From the NCBI GenBank assembly GCA_947446975.1, contig CANFHM010000006.1, positions 1 to 64,000 on the forward strand: a stretch of 64,000 nucleotides of DNA. Direction: 5' to 3'. Every line of letters starts with the position of its first letter. Position 1 is the stretch's first letter. The position numbers were made by a program, and so were the translations under genes. The notes under the pieces were generated by a model. That model searched no databases, was not told the origin of the DNA, and saw only the letters and a list, made by a program, of their open reading frames with translations. Shown here one piece after another: positions 36,233-46,047 of this stretch. This stretch comes from Microthrixaceae bacterium (GTDB lineage: Bacteria; Actinomycetota; Acidimicrobiia; Acidimicrobiales; Acidimicrobilacustridaceae).

Positions 36233-37696
36233 TCATTCGAGGACTTCGACGAACTTCTCCAGCTGGCGCAGGTTGCGGCACTCATAGGTGCCGTCGCAAT
36301 GGGCGCCGTACTCCCCCACGATGGAGTCGCCGGTGTCCCAGTAGGCCTTCGGCTCGGGGTTCAACCAGTAGACATGCCGCGCCTTCTTGCGCATCTCCTT
36401 GATGACCCAGGACTGCGAGGCGTGATAGTTGTTCCTGGCATCGCCGAGGATGAGGATCGTGGTCTTGGGGCTGATCTCCCGGCCGTAGCGATCCCAGAAC
36501 ACCTCGAAGGCATGGCCGTAGTCGGAATGTCCATCGACCCACACGACATCGGCCTCGGTGTTGACCCGATGGATCGCCTGACTGATGTCGTCCACGCCCT
36601 CGAAGAAGCGGGTGACCTCATCGATGCCATCGATGAACACGAAGGAGCGGACCCGTGAGAACTGACCCGAGATCGCATGCACGAGCTGCAGCGTGAACCG
36701 GGCGAAGGCGGCCACCGAACCGGAGATGTCGGCGATGACGAAGATCTCCGGCTTGGCGGGTCGCGGATAGCGGAACTTGGGATCGGCGGGCACACCGCCG
36801 TAGCTGAGCGAATGGCGGACGGTGTTGCGGAAGTCGAGGGGCCCCTTGCGACCGTGTCGCCGCTTCCGGGCCAGCCGGACAGCGAGCTTGCGCGTGAGCG
36901 GGTAGATCGCCTTGCGCAGACCCATGAGCTCCTCACGACTGGCGTGCATGAAGTCGACGTCCTCGGGCAGGGGCTTCCGGAGGGTCTTGGCCATGGCCTC
37001 GACACCACGATCGGCCACGAGTCGACGACGGATCTCGGCCTCGATCTCCTGCTTCAGGCGATCGACCCGGGACTGGAACTCGTCCTGCTCGAGACGTTCC
37101 TCGAGCGGGGTGAGCGGCGCCGGCGCCTGCTCCTTCGCCTGGGACATCAACTGCTCGAGCACGTTGTCCAGATCGAGGTTCCGCAGCGTGCGGTAGAGGT
37201 AATAGGTGCCACCGACCGGTCGACCGGGCTCCATGCCCGCGTAACGGGTGACCGCCTGACGGGCGAGGGCCCGGAGCATGGCGTCATCACCCTGCTGGAG
37301 CGCCTTGAAGAGCATCTCCGCCATCTGCTCGGGGGTGAGTGCCTCTCCCCCGCCACCGCCGTTGCCGGCGCCGGCGGCCTCGGGATTGGCGGCGGTGTCA
37401 TCGTCATCGAGTTCGGGCAGTTCATCGCCGCCGCCGAGTGCGTAGGCCGGGCCGCGCAACGAGAAGTAGACCTCGAACACCGTCTCGAAGGCCCGCCAGT
37501 GCGCGTTGTTCTTCACCAGCGTGGCCGCCAGCGCGTACTTGAACGCGTTGCGATCCTCGATCGGGATATGCGTGATCGCCTGCATGGCGTCGAGGTTCTC
37601 GGTGAGGCTCACGGGGAGGCCCGCGGCACGGAGTTCGACGATGAAGCCCGTGAGCAGATCGAGCATGGACGACTGCGATGGTTCGGCGATGGTCAT
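36233..37696 (-). CDS. VWA domain-containing CoxE-like protein
   Basis: 487 residues with a helical N-terminal half (LLTGFIVELRAAGLPVSLTE start, an acidic GGGDELPELDDDD stretch, a Gly-rich GAGNGGGGGE linker) and a C-terminal VWA domain with MIDAS motif DISGS near residue 323, later LILGDARNNYHAS. CoxE-type proteins pair with MoxR ATPases as chaperone-like machines that mature cofactor enzymes or complexes. The moxR gene is 26 bp upstream. No carbon monoxide dehydrogenase or other obvious client is adjacent, so the target is unknown. Confidence 0.88.
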   Translation of the reverse strand: MTIAEPSQSSMLDLLTGFIVELRAAGLPVSLTENLDAMQAITHIPIEDRNAFKYALAATLVKNNAHWRAFETVFEVYFSLRGPAYALGGGDELPELDDDDTAANPEAAGAGNGGGGGEALTPEQMAEMLFKALQQGDDAMLRALARQAVTRYAGMEPGRPVGGTYYLYRTLRNLDLDNVLEQLMSQAKEQAPAPLTPLEERLEQDEFQSRVDRLKQEIEAEIRRRLVADRGVEAMAKTLRKPLPEDVDFMHASREELMGLRKAIYPLTRKLAVRLARKRRHGRKGPLDFRNTVRHSLSYGGVPADPKFRYPRPAKPEIFVIADISGSVAAFARFTLQLVHAISGQFSRVRSFVFIDGIDEVTRFFEGVDDISQAIHRVNTEADVVWVDGHSDYGHAFEVFWDRYGREISPKTTILILGDARNNYHASQSWVIKEMRKKARHVYWLNPEPKAYWDTGDSIVGEYGAHCDGTYECRNLRQLEKFVEVLE

Positions 37697-37722
37697 GGGC
37701 GCAGGGGGTTCGATCGGATCGA

Positions 37723-38625
37723 TCAGGACGTGCGCGGAACGCCCGGACGGCGCTGCGTCGTGTCCGCCGAGAGTTCCTTGGTGGCCCGGGTGATGTCGCT
37801 CTGGTACTTGAGCAGGATGTTCAGCGTGTCGATGGCATCGGCCTCGGTGATCGACTCGACACCGAGCATCAGCAGCGTGCGGGCCCAGTCGATGGTCTCG
37901 GACACCGACGGGGACTTCTTGAGCTCCAGCTGACGGATCGAGCGAACGATGCGGGTCACCTGATCGGCGAGGTTGTCGGTGATCTCGGGCACCTTCGTGA
38001 GCACGATCTCCTTCTCCCGTTCCATGTCGGGATAGTCGATGTGCAGGAACAGGCAGCGCCGTTTCAGGGCCTCGGAGAGCTCACGGGTGTTGTTGGAGGT
38101 GAGGAACACCATCGGGATCTGCTTGGCGGTGATGGTGCCGAGCTCGGGGATGGAGACCTGGTAATCGGAGAGGATCTCGAGGAGCAGCGCCTCGGTCTCG
38201 ATCTCGACGCGATCGACCTCGTCGATCAGCAGCACGACGGGATCATCGGAACGGATCGCCTCGAGCAGGGGTCGGGTGAGGAGGAACTCATCGGAGAAGA
38301 TGTCGGTCTCGATGTCCTCCCAGGTGGATTCGTTGTTGCGCTCGGCCTGGATGCGAAGCAGCTGCTTCTTGTAGTTCCACTCGTAGAGCGCCTTCGATTC
38401 GTCGAGACCCTCGTAGCACTGCAGACGGATGAGACGTGCGCCGAGGATCTCGGCCACCGACTTGGCGAGCTGCGTCTTGCCGGTTCCCGCCGGCCCCTCC
38501 ACGAGGATCGGCTTGCCGAGACGATCGGCGAGGAAGACGACCCCGGCGATCGCGTCGTCGGAGAGGTAGTCGACGTCCCGGAGTCGGGATCGGACGGCGT
38601 CAGGGGAAACGAATCGGGAATCCAT
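37723..38625 (-). CDS. MoxR-type AAA+ ATPase
   Basis: 300 residues. Walker A GPAGTGKT at 44-51, Walker B VVLLIDEVDR, sensor 1 TSNNTRELS and RRCLFLHIDYPD with the arginine finger, then a helical lid. I placed the start at the ATG at 38625. MoxR ATPases work with VWA proteins; the CoxE-like gene follows by 26 bp, forming a two-gene unit. It lies downstream of proA on the same strand with a 56-bp gap holding a weak 6-bp hairpin (38643-38662), so some readthrough is possible. Confidence 0.92.
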   Translation of the reverse strand: MDSRFVSPDAVRSRLRDVDYLSDDAIAGVVFLADRLGKPILVEGPAGTGKTQLAKSVAEILGARLIRLQCYEGLDESKALYEWNYKKQLLRIQAERNNESTWEDIETDIFSDEFLLTRPLLEAIRSDDPVVLLIDEVDRVEIETEALLLEILSDYQVSIPELGTITAKQIPMVFLTSNNTRELSEALKRRCLFLHIDYPDMEREKEIVLTKVPEITDNLADQVTRIVRSIRQLELKKSPSVSETIDWARTLLMLGVESITEADAIDTLNILLKYQSDITRATKELSADTTQRRPGVPRTS

Positions 38626-38681
38626 CCGGTGGAACTTATCGGTCGGAGCCCTGTCACTCCGATTCCGCCGGACCGAGGTGG

Positions 38682-39980
38682 TCAGCCGCGGGTCTGTCCA
38701 TCCCCGCGCACGATGAACTTCACGCAGGTGAGCTCCCGCAGGCCCATCGGGCCACGGGCATGGAGCTTCTGCGTCGAGATGCCGATCTCGGCGCCGAATC
38801 CGAACTCCTCGCCGTCGACGAACCGGGTGGAGGCGTTGACGAGCACGGCGGCGGCATCGACCTCGGCGGTGAAACGATCGGCGGTGTGCACCGAGCCGGT
38901 GATGATGGCCTCGGAGTGTCCCGACCCATAGGTGGCGATGTGGTCGATCGCGTCGTCGAGACCATCGACGACCTTCACGGCCAGGCGCAGATCGAGGAAC
39001 TCGGTGGACCACGCAGCCTCATCAGCAGCGGTGGCGCCGGGCAGATGGGCCGCCGCACGGGGATCGGCGATCAGCTCGACCCCATCGAGCGCGGCCGCTG
39101 CTCCCGGGAGGAACTCCGCGGCGATGTCCCGATGGACGAGGAGGGTCTCGGCGGCGTTGCACACCGACGGACGCTGCATCTTGGCGTTGACGATGATGCG
39201 TCGGGCCATGTCGAGATCGGCCTCGACATCGACATACACATGACAGTTGCCATCACCATCGATGACATAGGGGACGGTGGCGTTCTCGAGGATCGACCGG
39301 ATGAGCGAGGGTCCGCCACGGGGGATCAGGCAATCGACGGTCGCCCGCTGCCGCATGAACGCCACTGCGGCCTCTCGCGATGTGTCCTCAACGAGGATGA
39401 CCGAATCAGCGGGCAGGCCGGTGGAGGCGATGGCGTCGCGCAGCACCGCAGCGATGACGGTGTTGGACCTGATGGCACCGGAGGAGCCGCGCAGGAACGC
39501 CGCGTTGCCCGACTTCAGGCACAGACCAGCCGCATCGGAGGTGACGTTCGGCCGGTTCTCGTAGATGATCGCCACGACGCCGAGCGGCACCCGCACCCGG
39601 GAGATCCGCAACCCGTTCGGTCGCACCCATCCGTCGAGCACCTCGCCGACCGGATCGGCGAGCCCGGCGACCTGCCGCAGACCGGCGGCCATCGACTCCA
39701 CGCGGGCAGAGGTGAGTCGCAGACGATCGATGACCGTGGGCGACACGCCGTCACGCTCGGCCGTGGCCACATCCTCGGCGTTGGCGGCGAGGATCTCCTC
39801 GGTACGGGCCACCAGTGCATCCGCCGCGGTGCGCAGCGCGTGGTCCTTGGCGTCGGAGGAAGCACCGGCGAGCACCCGGGACGCCGCCTTCGCCCGCTGG
39901 CCGAGCGCAGCCATCGTCGAGTCGAGCAGATCGGTCCGGGTGGCGTCGTCGCCGTCGGCGTGGGAGGAGGAGGTGGTCAC
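38682..39980 (-). CDS. proA: Gamma-glutamyl phosphate reductase
   Basis: Second step of proline synthesis, NADPH-dependent. Catalytic Cys274 is in [15 protein letters not shown]; other landmarks are [24 protein letters not shown] and IPRGGPSL. 432 residues from the GTG at 39980; the ATG 22 codons later would also leave a complete enzyme. In most bacteria it follows proB directly, but here murJ on the other strand lies between them. It diverges from murJ across an 87-bp gap. The same frame stays open far upstream through murJ only because of high GC. Confidence 0.96.
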   Translation of the reverse strand: MTTSSSHADGDDATRTDLLDSTMAALGQRAKAASRVLAGASSDAKDHALRTAADALVARTEEILAANAEDVATAERDGVSPTVIDRLRLTSARVESMAAGLRQVAGLADPVGEVLDGWVRPNGLRISRVRVPLGVVAIIYENRPNVTSDAAGLCLKSGNAAFLRGSSGAIRSNTVIAAVLRDAIASTGLPADSVILVEDTSREAAVAFMRQRATVDCLIPRGGPSLIRSILENATVPYVIDGDGNCHVYVDVEADLDMARRIIVNAKMQRPSVCNAAETLLVHRDIAAEFLPGAAAALDGVELIADPRAAAHLPGATAADEAAWSTEFLDLRLAVKVVDGLDDAIDHIATYGSGHSEAIITGSVHTADRFTAEVDAAAVLVNASTRFVDGEEFGFGAEIGISTQKLHARGPMGLRELTCVKFIVRGDGQTRG

Positions 39981-40067
39981 AGCTGCCACGATAATCGGGA
40001 CCCGCTCGACCGCCCCCGGTGCCCCATCGACCCGGTCGGGGTCATGGTCCGAACTACGGTTCTCCCG

Positions 40068-41657
40068 ATGAGCCGACCCGCCGATGAGCCGGCTGCGCCG
40101 AGGAGCGATCGCCAGCTGCTGCGATCGAGTTCCGTCGTCGCCCTCGGCACCGGACTCAGTCGCATCACCGGGTTCATCAGGGTGGCCGTCATGGCCTACG
40201 CCATCGGCGCCACGGCGCTCGCCGAGGCCTACAACCTGGCCAACAACACCCCGAACCTGCTCTACGACCTCGTGCTCGGCGGCATCCTGTCGGCGACCCT
40301 CGTCCCGGTCATCGTCGAACATATGGATCGTGATGACGAGGCGATCGACGCCGTCGCCACCGTGATCTTCGTGGTGCTGCTCGCCGCCACGGCGCTCGCC
40401 ATGCTGGCGGCACCACTGATCATCGCCATGTTCAACCTCGACAGCGATGCGGCGCAGGCCCGCTCCCAGGCCACGGTGGCGGTGCCCCTGCTGGTGCTGT
40501 TCCTCCCCCAGGTGCTGTTCTACGGACTGTCCAGCCTGGGCACGGCGATCCTCAACGCCCGGCGATCGTTCGCCGTGCCGGCCTTCGCCCCCGTCCTCAA
40601 CAACATCATCGTCATCCTCGTCTTCCTCGCCCTGCCCAGGGTGGCGGGAGGCTCCGCACCGTCGCTCGACGACGTGGCCCATGACGATCTCCTCCTCATC
40701 TACCTCGGGCTCGGGACCACCCTCGGCATCGTGGCCATGACCGCCGTGCTCTGGCCCGCCCTCCGGGCCTCCGGGGTCCGCCTGCACTGGCGGTTCCGAC
40801 CCCGTCATCCCGCGGTGCGCGAGATCGGCCGCCTCTCGGGCTGGACCCTCGGCTACGTGATCAGCAATCTGGTGGCGTACATCGTCATCCAGACCCTCGC
40901 CAACGGGGTTGAGGGTGTCACGGAGTACGCCTACGCCTACATCTTCTTCCAGCTCCCCTACGGGCTCTGGACGGTGTCGGTGATGACCGCCTACACCCCC
41001 GAGATGGCCGCTGCGTGGGCCCGCGGTGAGATCGGGGAGCTCCGCGATCGCTTCAACTCCGGGTTCCGACTCCTCCCGGTGGTGATCCTCCCGCTCACGA
41101 TCGGGCTCGTGGCGCTCGCCCACCCGATCATCTCGATCGTGCTGGAACATGGATCGTTCGATCTGGCATCCGGGGATCTCACCGCCCGCACCCTCATCGC
41201 GTTCGCCGTCGGGCTGCCGATGTTCTCGACCTATCTCTTCGCCATGCGCGGGTTCTATGCGCTGCGGGACACCCGCACCCCGTTCATCATCAACCTCGGG
41301 GAGAACATCGCCAATGTGGTGATCGGCCTGCTGCTGCTGGATCGGTTCGGCGTGGTGGGTCTCGCCGCCTCGTTCTCGATCGCCTACGGACTGTTCGGGG
41401 TGGTGGCACTCGTGGTGCTCCGCCGCCGCATCGGCACCATCCTCGAACACCGAACCCTTCGAGCACTGCTCCGACAGCTGCTGGCGTCGGGGGCGATGAT
41501 CCTCGTGATGGTCCTCGGCGATCGCCTGCTCGACGTCGGCGCCCTGATGCAGCTCGTGCTCGTCGGTGGAGCAGGCGTCGTCGTCTACGGGACCTGCCTT
41601 GTCGCCCTGCGCTCCGAGGAGACAGATCTGGTGCTGGCCAGGTTCAGACGAGGATGA
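40068..41657 (+). CDS. murJ: Lipid II flippase MurJ
   Basis: 529-residue membrane protein of the MVF/MurJ family with about 14 TM helices, thought to flip lipid II for peptidoglycan synthesis. Typical start [29 protein letters not shown], then [42 protein letters not shown], and [11 protein letters not shown] in the second half. The ATG at 40068 begins the usual short cytoplasmic N-terminus; an in-frame ATG 24 bp upstream is possible. It is inserted antisense between proB and proA, and its end overlaps the proB end by 14 bp. Confidence 0.93.
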   Translation: MSRPADEPAAPRSDRQLLRSSSVVALGTGLSRITGFIRVAVMAYAIGATALAEAYNLANNTPNLLYDLVLGGILSATLVPVIVEHMDRDDEAIDAVATVIFVVLLAATALAMLAAPLIIAMFNLDSDAAQARSQATVAVPLLVLFLPQVLFYGLSSLGTAILNARRSFAVPAFAPVLNNIIVILVFLALPRVAGGSAPSLDDVAHDDLLLIYLGLGTTLGIVAMTAVLWPALRASGVRLHWRFRPRHPAVREIGRLSGWTLGYVISNLVAYIVIQTLANGVEGVTEYAYAYIFFQLPYGLWTVSVMTAYTPEMAAAWARGEIGELRDRFNSGFRLLPVVILPLTIGLVALAHPIISIVLEHGSFDLASGDLTARTLIAFAVGLPMFSTYLFAMRGFYALRDTRTPFIINLGENIANVVIGLLLLDRFGVVGLAASFSIAYGLFGVVALVVLRRRIGTILEHRTLRALLRQLLASGAMILVMVLGDRLLDVGALMQLVLVGGAGVVVYGTCLVALRSEETDLVLARFRRG

Positions 41658-42705
41658 CGAGATCGTCGGCGTGGACCAGCACGGTCGACCCGACGACGGG
41701 GAGCGCATCGGCTGCGACCCGCACCAGTCCCTTGGCGAAGACCTCACCGGATGGGTCGGAGATCTCGACGGCGTCGTCAGCGGCGAACGAGCCGGTGGTG
41801 CCGGTGAGACCCGCGGCCAGCAGCGAGACGCCACCGCGCTCGAGCGCCTGCCGGGCTCCGGCGTCGACGACGAGTGTCCCCGAGGATCGCACGGCGAAGG
41901 CGATCCACAACTTGCGGGCCGGCAGGTGGCGGGCGTGGGGAGCGACGATCGTGCCCACCCCCGGGGTGCCGGCGACAGCGTCTCGCAGCACATCGGGGCG
42001 GGCGGCCGAGGCGATGACGGTACGGACCCCAGACCAGGCTGCGATCTTGGCCGCCGCCACCTTGGAGGCCATCCCACCGCTGCCTCCGGCGGTCCCCGGA
42101 CCACCGGCCACCGCCTCGAGCTCCTTGTCGAACTCGACGATCTCCTCGATGAGCGTCGCATCGGGATCGAGTCGCGGATCGGCGGAGAGGAGTCCGGGCA
42201 TGTCGGTGAGGAGGACGAGCAGATCGGCGCCGATCAGCTGGGCCACCAGTGCGGAGATCCTGTCGTTGTCACCGAATCGGATCTCGTCGTCGGCAATGGC
42301 ATCGTTCTCATTGATGATCGGCACGACGCCGAGCTCGAGGAGCCGGGTGAGGGTGCCCCGGGCCTGCAGGTACTGCCGTCGTTCGATGAAATCCAGTGGT
42401 GCGAGCAGCACCTGACCGGGCACCAGCCCATGAGGGGCCAGTTCCGTGTCGTAGACCCCCATGAGTCGGCTCTGACCGACCGCCGAGAGCGCCTGGAGGG
42501 TGACGGCGTCCTTCGGTCGGTTCTCACCACCGAGTCCGAGGGCGGGGAGGCCGGCGCCGATGGCACCGGAGGTGACCACCACGACCGAGTGTCCGTCGGC
42601 ACGGAGCCCGGCGACCTCACCGCAGAGCTTGGCGATGGCGTCCCGGCGGATCGCTCCTGAGGAATCGGTGAGTGAGGAGGTGCCGATCTTGGCGACGACG
42701 ATCAC
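41644..42705 (-). CDS. proB: Glutamate 5-kinase
   Basis: First step of proline synthesis. Amino-acid kinase domain: [12 protein letters not shown] at the start, [44 protein letters not shown]; a C-terminal PUA domain (about residues 275-353) follows. 353 residues. The GTG at 42705 is 2 bp after the obg stop, so obg and proB are probably coupled. Its 3' end overlaps the convergent murJ end by 14 bp, leaving no space for a terminator. Confidence 0.96.
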   Translation of the reverse strand: MIVVAKIGTSSLTDSSGAIRRDAIAKLCGEVAGLRADGHSVVVVTSGAIGAGLPALGLGGENRPKDAVTLQALSAVGQSRLMGVYDTELAPHGLVPGQVLLAPLDFIERRQYLQARGTLTRLLELGVVPIINENDAIADDEIRFGDNDRISALVAQLIGADLLVLLTDMPGLLSADPRLDPDATLIEEIVEFDKELEAVAGGPGTAGGSGGMASKVAAAKIAAWSGVRTVIASAARPDVLRDAVAGTPGVGTIVAPHARHLPARKLWIAFAVRSSGTLVVDAGARQALERGGVSLLAAGLTGTTGSFAADDAVEISDPSGEVFAKGLVRVAADALPVVGSTVLVHADDLVILV

Positions 42706-42707
42706 CG

Positions 42708-44000
42708 TCAGTCCTCCTCGTACTCGAAGTTGAGACCGCCGATCCTGACGATGTCGCCCTCCTGGGCGCCGGCACGGGCGAGTGCCTTGTCCACTCCCAG
42801 CTTCTTGAGACGGCCGTGGGCGAAGTCCAGTGCCTCGAGGTTGGTGAGGTCCGAGAGCGCCACGGCACGTTCGGCCTGTCGACCTACGACGCGGTAGCTG
42901 CCGTCGTCCTCGCGTTCGATGCGGAATCCCTCGGCCATCGGACGATGCACGATGAACCCCTCCGGCTCGGGCTCGACGGACCGTGCCTCGCGGACGAGAT
43001 CGGCCATCAGACCGGTGAGTCGGGCGAGACCGGCGCCGGTGACGGCGGAGATGCACAGGTCGAGTTCGAGGCCGTCATCGGTGGTGAGCGCCTCGTTCCC
43101 GTCGGCGAGGAGTGCGTGCTCCGGAGAGAGATCTGCCCGGGAACCGATGATGAGACGGGGACGATCGAGGAGATCGGGTTCGTAAGCCGCCAGTTCGTCG
43201 AGCAGGACCTGCGCCTGCACCGCCGGCGCCTCGGCCGTGGACCCGGTGTCGCCGCCGGCGAGGTCGATGAGCAGCACCAGCACACGGGCCCGTTCGATAT
43301 GACGGAGGAAGCGGTGGCCGAGACCCCGCCCCTCGCTCGCCCCCTCGATGAGTCCGGGGATGTCGGCGACGACGTACTCGTAGCCATCATCGAGTCGCAC
43401 CACACCGAGGTTCGGCTCCAGCGTGGTGAAGGGATAGTCGGCGATCTTGGGCTTGGCGGCCGAGATCCTCGAGATCAGCGTGGACTTCCCGACATTGGGG
43501 AAGCCCACCAGGGCCACATCGGCCATGAGCTTCAGTTCGAGGTTGAGCCACTGCTCCTCGCCCAGTTCACCCTGTTCGGCGAACGAGGGGGCACGACGGC
43601 GATTCGACAGGAAGCGGGCGTTGCCCTTGCCCCCGCGACCGCCGGCGGCGGCCAGCCATCGATCACCCTTGGTGACGAGGTCGGCGAGCACATTGCCCTC
43701 CCGATCGAGCACCACGGTGCCCTCGGGCACGTGGACGATGAGATCGTCACCGCCGGCGCCATGCTTCTTCTTGCCCTGCCCGTGGGTCCCGTTCGGGGCC
43801 CGTCGGTGGGGATGGTCGCGGAAGGCCAGTAACGAGGCGACATTGCGATCGGCGACGAGCCAGATGCTGCCCCCGGAGCCACCGTCACCACCATCGGGAC
43901 CGCCCTTGGCGACATGGGCCTCGCGGCGGAACGCGACGCAACCGGCGCCCCCGTCCCCGCCTCTGACATTCAGTTGACATTCATCGACGAATCCGGACAC
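42708..44000 (-). CDS. obg: GTPase Obg/CgtA
   Basis: Essential GTPase in 50S assembly and stress response. Obg glycine-rich domain at residues 1-158 (GGDGGAGCVAFRREAHVAKGG), G1 GFPNVGKS at 166-173, DIPGLIEGA (G3), and an OCT domain at the C-terminus (about 350-430, EGDIVRIGGLNFEYEED). 430 residues. I placed the GTG at 44000, directly before the conserved SGFVDECQ. rpmA should lie just upstream on the same strand; here dgt on plus separates them. Confidence 0.97.
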   Translation of the reverse strand: MSGFVDECQLNVRGGDGGAGCVAFRREAHVAKGGPDGGDGGSGGSIWLVADRNVASLLAFRDHPHRRAPNGTHGQGKKKHGAGGDDLIVHVPEGTVVLDREGNVLADLVTKGDRWLAAAGGRGGKGNARFLSNRRRAPSFAEQGELGEEQWLNLELKLMADVALVGFPNVGKSTLISRISAAKPKIADYPFTTLEPNLGVVRLDDGYEYVVADIPGLIEGASEGRGLGHRFLRHIERARVLVLLIDLAGGDTGSTAEAPAVQAQVLLDELAAYEPDLLDRPRLIIGSRADLSPEHALLADGNEALTTDDGLELDLCISAVTGAGLARLTGLMADLVREARSVEPEPEGFIVHRPMAEGFRIEREDDGSYRVVGRQAERAVALSDLTNLEALDFAHGRLKKLGVDKALARAGAQEGDIVRIGGLNFEYEED

Positions 44001-44094
44001 TGCCGACCAGCCTAGGAGCAACAGGACCACACAGGGTTCAGACGCCCCGCGTGCACACCCGTCGGCTGTCACAGGCGGCTGGGAGACTGCGCCC

Positions 44095-45354
44095 ATGGCG
44101 AACGACGGAAACGCTCCCCGAACTGGAACCCCCCACCCCGACAGCCCGAACACCGGCAGCCCGAACACCGGCAGCCCGAGCACCGGCAGCCCGAGCACCG
44201 GCAGCACAGAGCTCGCCACCGACGGGCTCACCGAGCGGGCGCGCACCTGGGCGTCCACGATGCAGGCCCACGGCGTCGCCGGCGAACCTGCCCACGCGCA
44301 TCGCCAGATCGGTCCACCGGTGGGCCAGGTGGCGGTGCTCGATCGCGCCGCACGCGAGGAACGGGAACGGCGCCAGCTCACCACTGGAGCCACATTCGCA
44401 GTGGGCGCCGGCGATCGACTGCTCCCCGAGGAGCCCGATCCGATCCGCACCTGCTTCGAGCGCGATCGCGACCGCATCCTCCATGGCGCCACGGCGTTCC
44501 GCCGTCTCGCCGGCAAGACCCAGGTGTTCATCTTCCCGGACGACCACCAGCGCACACGGCTCACCCACGCGCTCGAGGTCGCGCAGATCGCAGTCGCCAT
44601 CGCCCGCACGCTCGGTCTCAACGAGGCCCTCACCGAGGCCATCGCCCTCGGCCACGACTGCGGCCACGGGCCCGGTGGGCATGCCAGCGAGGACGCCTTC
44701 GCCCCCTACCTGCCCGAGGGGTTCGATCACGCCGAATGGGGGGCCGATGTCGTCCTCGCCCCCCTCAACCTCTGCGCACAGACCCTCGACGGCGTCCGGA
44801 ACCACTCATGGTCGCGCCCCACCCCCGCCACCCCCGAGGGCGAGGTGGTCAGCTGGGCCGATCGGATCGCCTACGTCTGCCATGACTTCGAGGACGCCGT
44901 CAGTGCCGGGATCCTCGCACCCGATGCACTCCCCCGCTCCGTCACCGACGTCTGCGGCACCACCCGCTCCGCATGGATCCGTCACTTCATCGCCGGCGTC
45001 GTCGAGGGCACGGCGGCGGCGGGCCATGTGGCCATGACCGACCACCTCGCTGCCGCTCTCGCCGAGTTCCGGTCCACCAACTACGAGCGGATCTATCTCC
45101 GTCCCGAGTCCATCCGCCAGGGCCGCGATGTCGTCACCGTGCTGCAGGCTCTCGTCGAGCATTTCGCCGCCGATCCGTCCCGTCTCCCCCGCCCTGACGA
45201 ACACGCCCGAGCAGGAGGAGCTGCGGCACTGCATCATGCCGTCGCGTATGTCGCCGGCATGACCGACCGATTCGCGTGCATCACCGCCGTGCAGGAACTC
45301 GACTGGGATCCGGGGTCGCTGCCCAGGGGTCTCGACAGTCGCTTCAGCCCCTGA
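44095..45354 (+). CDS. dgt: Deoxyguanosinetriphosphate triphosphohydrolase-like protein
   Basis: 419-residue dGTPase-type HD protein cleaving dNTPs to nucleoside and tripolyphosphate. HD ligands: His158 (RLTHALE), His187-Asp188 (LGHDCGHGPGGH) and a later Asp (WADRIAY). RRLAGKTQVF and the C-terminal SxNYERIY segment are typical. Residues 17-36 are a tandem SPNTG/SPSTG repeat encoded by a 15-bp DNA repeat, not part of the enzyme. It sits on the plus strand between obg and rpmA, splitting the usual rplU-rpmA-obg operon. Confidence 0.92.
   Translation: MANDGNAPRTGTPHPDSPNTGSPNTGSPSTGSPSTGSTELATDGLTERARTWASTMQAHGVAGEPAHAHRQIGPPVGQVAVLDRAAREERERRQLTTGATFAVGAGDRLLPEEPDPIRTCFERDRDRILHGATAFRRLAGKTQVFIFPDDHQRTRLTHALEVAQIAVAIARTLGLNEALTEAIALGHDCGHGPGGHASEDAFAPYLPEGFDHAEWGADVVLAPLNLCAQTLDGVRNHSWSRPTPATPEGEVVSWADRIAYVCHDFEDAVSAGILAPDALPRSVTDVCGTTRSAWIRHFIAGVVEGTAAAGHVAMTDHLAAALAEFRSTNYERIYLRPESIRQGRDVVTVLQALVEHFAADPSRLPRPDEHARAGGAAALHHAVAYVAGMTDRFACITAVQELDWDPGSLPRGLDSRFSP
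44143..44202 (+). repeat. Four tandem copies of a 15-bp repeat inside dgt
   Basis: AGCCCGAACACCGGC twice, then AGCCCGAGCACCGGC twice, head to tail. The unit is a multiple of three and encodes SPNTG/SPSTG, so copy number can change without a frameshift. Confidence 0.93.
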
Positions 45355-45393
45355 CATTCGCCGGAGCGGCCAGAACGCTGCTGCAACGCGCAA

Positions 45394-45415
45394 GGAGCGG
45401 CCCGAAGGCCGCTCC
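45394..45415. terminator. Bidirectional terminator between dgt and rpmA
   Basis: Perfect 9-bp stem (45394-45402 with 45407-45415) with a CGAA tetraloop, 39 bp past the dgt stop and 22 bp from the rpmA stop. It closes the long tig-to-rpmA run. Confidence 0.8.
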
Positions 45416-45437
45416 CGGACTGCTCGATCGACTGGGA

Positions 45438-45692
45438 TCAGCTGGCAGGAAGGATGTCCACCAGCTTGCGGCCCTTGCGGGAGCCGAACTTCACAGTTCC
45501 CTCGGTGAGGGCGAACAGCGTGTCGTCGCCACCCTTGCCGACGTTCTCACCCGGATGGATACGGGTTCCGCGCTGGCGGACGAGGATCGTGCCGGCCGTG
45601 ACCTCCTGGCCGTCGAAGCGCTTCACGCCGAGGCGCTGGGCGTTGGAGTCGCGTCCGTTGCGGGTCGAACCGCCACCTTTGGTCTTTGACAT
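45438..45692 (-). CDS. rpmA: 50S ribosomal protein L27
   Basis: 84-residue L27 with the typical start [20 protein letters not shown] and [23 protein letters not shown]. Its N-terminal tail reaches the peptidyl-transferase centre. No Firmicutes-type cleavable extension is present. 3 bp after rplU. Confidence 0.97.
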   Translation of the reverse strand: MSKTKGGGSTRNGRDSNAQRLGVKRFDGQEVTAGTILVRQRGTRIHPGENVGKGGDDTLFALTEGTVKFGSRKGRKLVDILPAS

Positions 45693-45695
45693 GAT

Positions 45696-46001
45696 TCAGC
45701 CCTTCGAGATTCCGGTGATTTCAATGGTTGCGTAGTGCTGACGATGACCCCAGCGACGGCGCTCATTGGCCTTGTTCTTGTAGGTGAAGCCGATGACCTT
45801 GGGGCCCTTCGCCTCGCCCACGACACGGGCGGTGACGGTGGCACCGGAGAGTTGGGCAGGCGTGGCGAGAACAGCATCACCGTCGACGAGAAGGATGGGC
45901 GTGAGGGTGACCTCATCGGCATCGCCGAGGCGCTCGACCTCGAGACGCTCTCCTTCTTGGACTCGATACTGCTTACCACCGGTTTGGATCACGGCATACA
46001 T
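45696..46001 (-). CDS. rplU: 50S ribosomal protein L21
   Basis: 101-residue L21: MYAVIQTGGKQYRVQEG at the start, KVIGFTYKNKANERRRWGHRQ in the middle and the ATIEITGI end. Follows RNase E/G with a 46-bp gap and precedes rpmA; rng-rplU-rpmA is a conserved order. Confidence 0.97.
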   Translation of the reverse strand: MYAVIQTGGKQYRVQEGERLEVERLGDADEVTLTPILLVDGDAVLATPAQLSGATVTARVVGEAKGPKVIGFTYKNKANERRRWGHRQHYATIEITGISKG

Positions 46002-46047
46002 AGGGCTACGACCTTAGCTGAAGGAATGGATGGGGGGAAAACGGGAC

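Noticed and set aside
38436-41657. A 1073-codon plus-strand frame that would extend murJ over 1.6 kb upstream
   Set aside because: The upstream part is antisense to moxR and proA; murJ begins naturally at 40068.
38682-42161. A 1159-codon minus-strand open frame running through proA and antisense to murJ
   Set aside because: Only the proA part (38682-39980) is protein-like. The rest mirrors murJ codons and has the His/Glu/Asp/Gly-rich composition of antisense frames in high-GC DNA.
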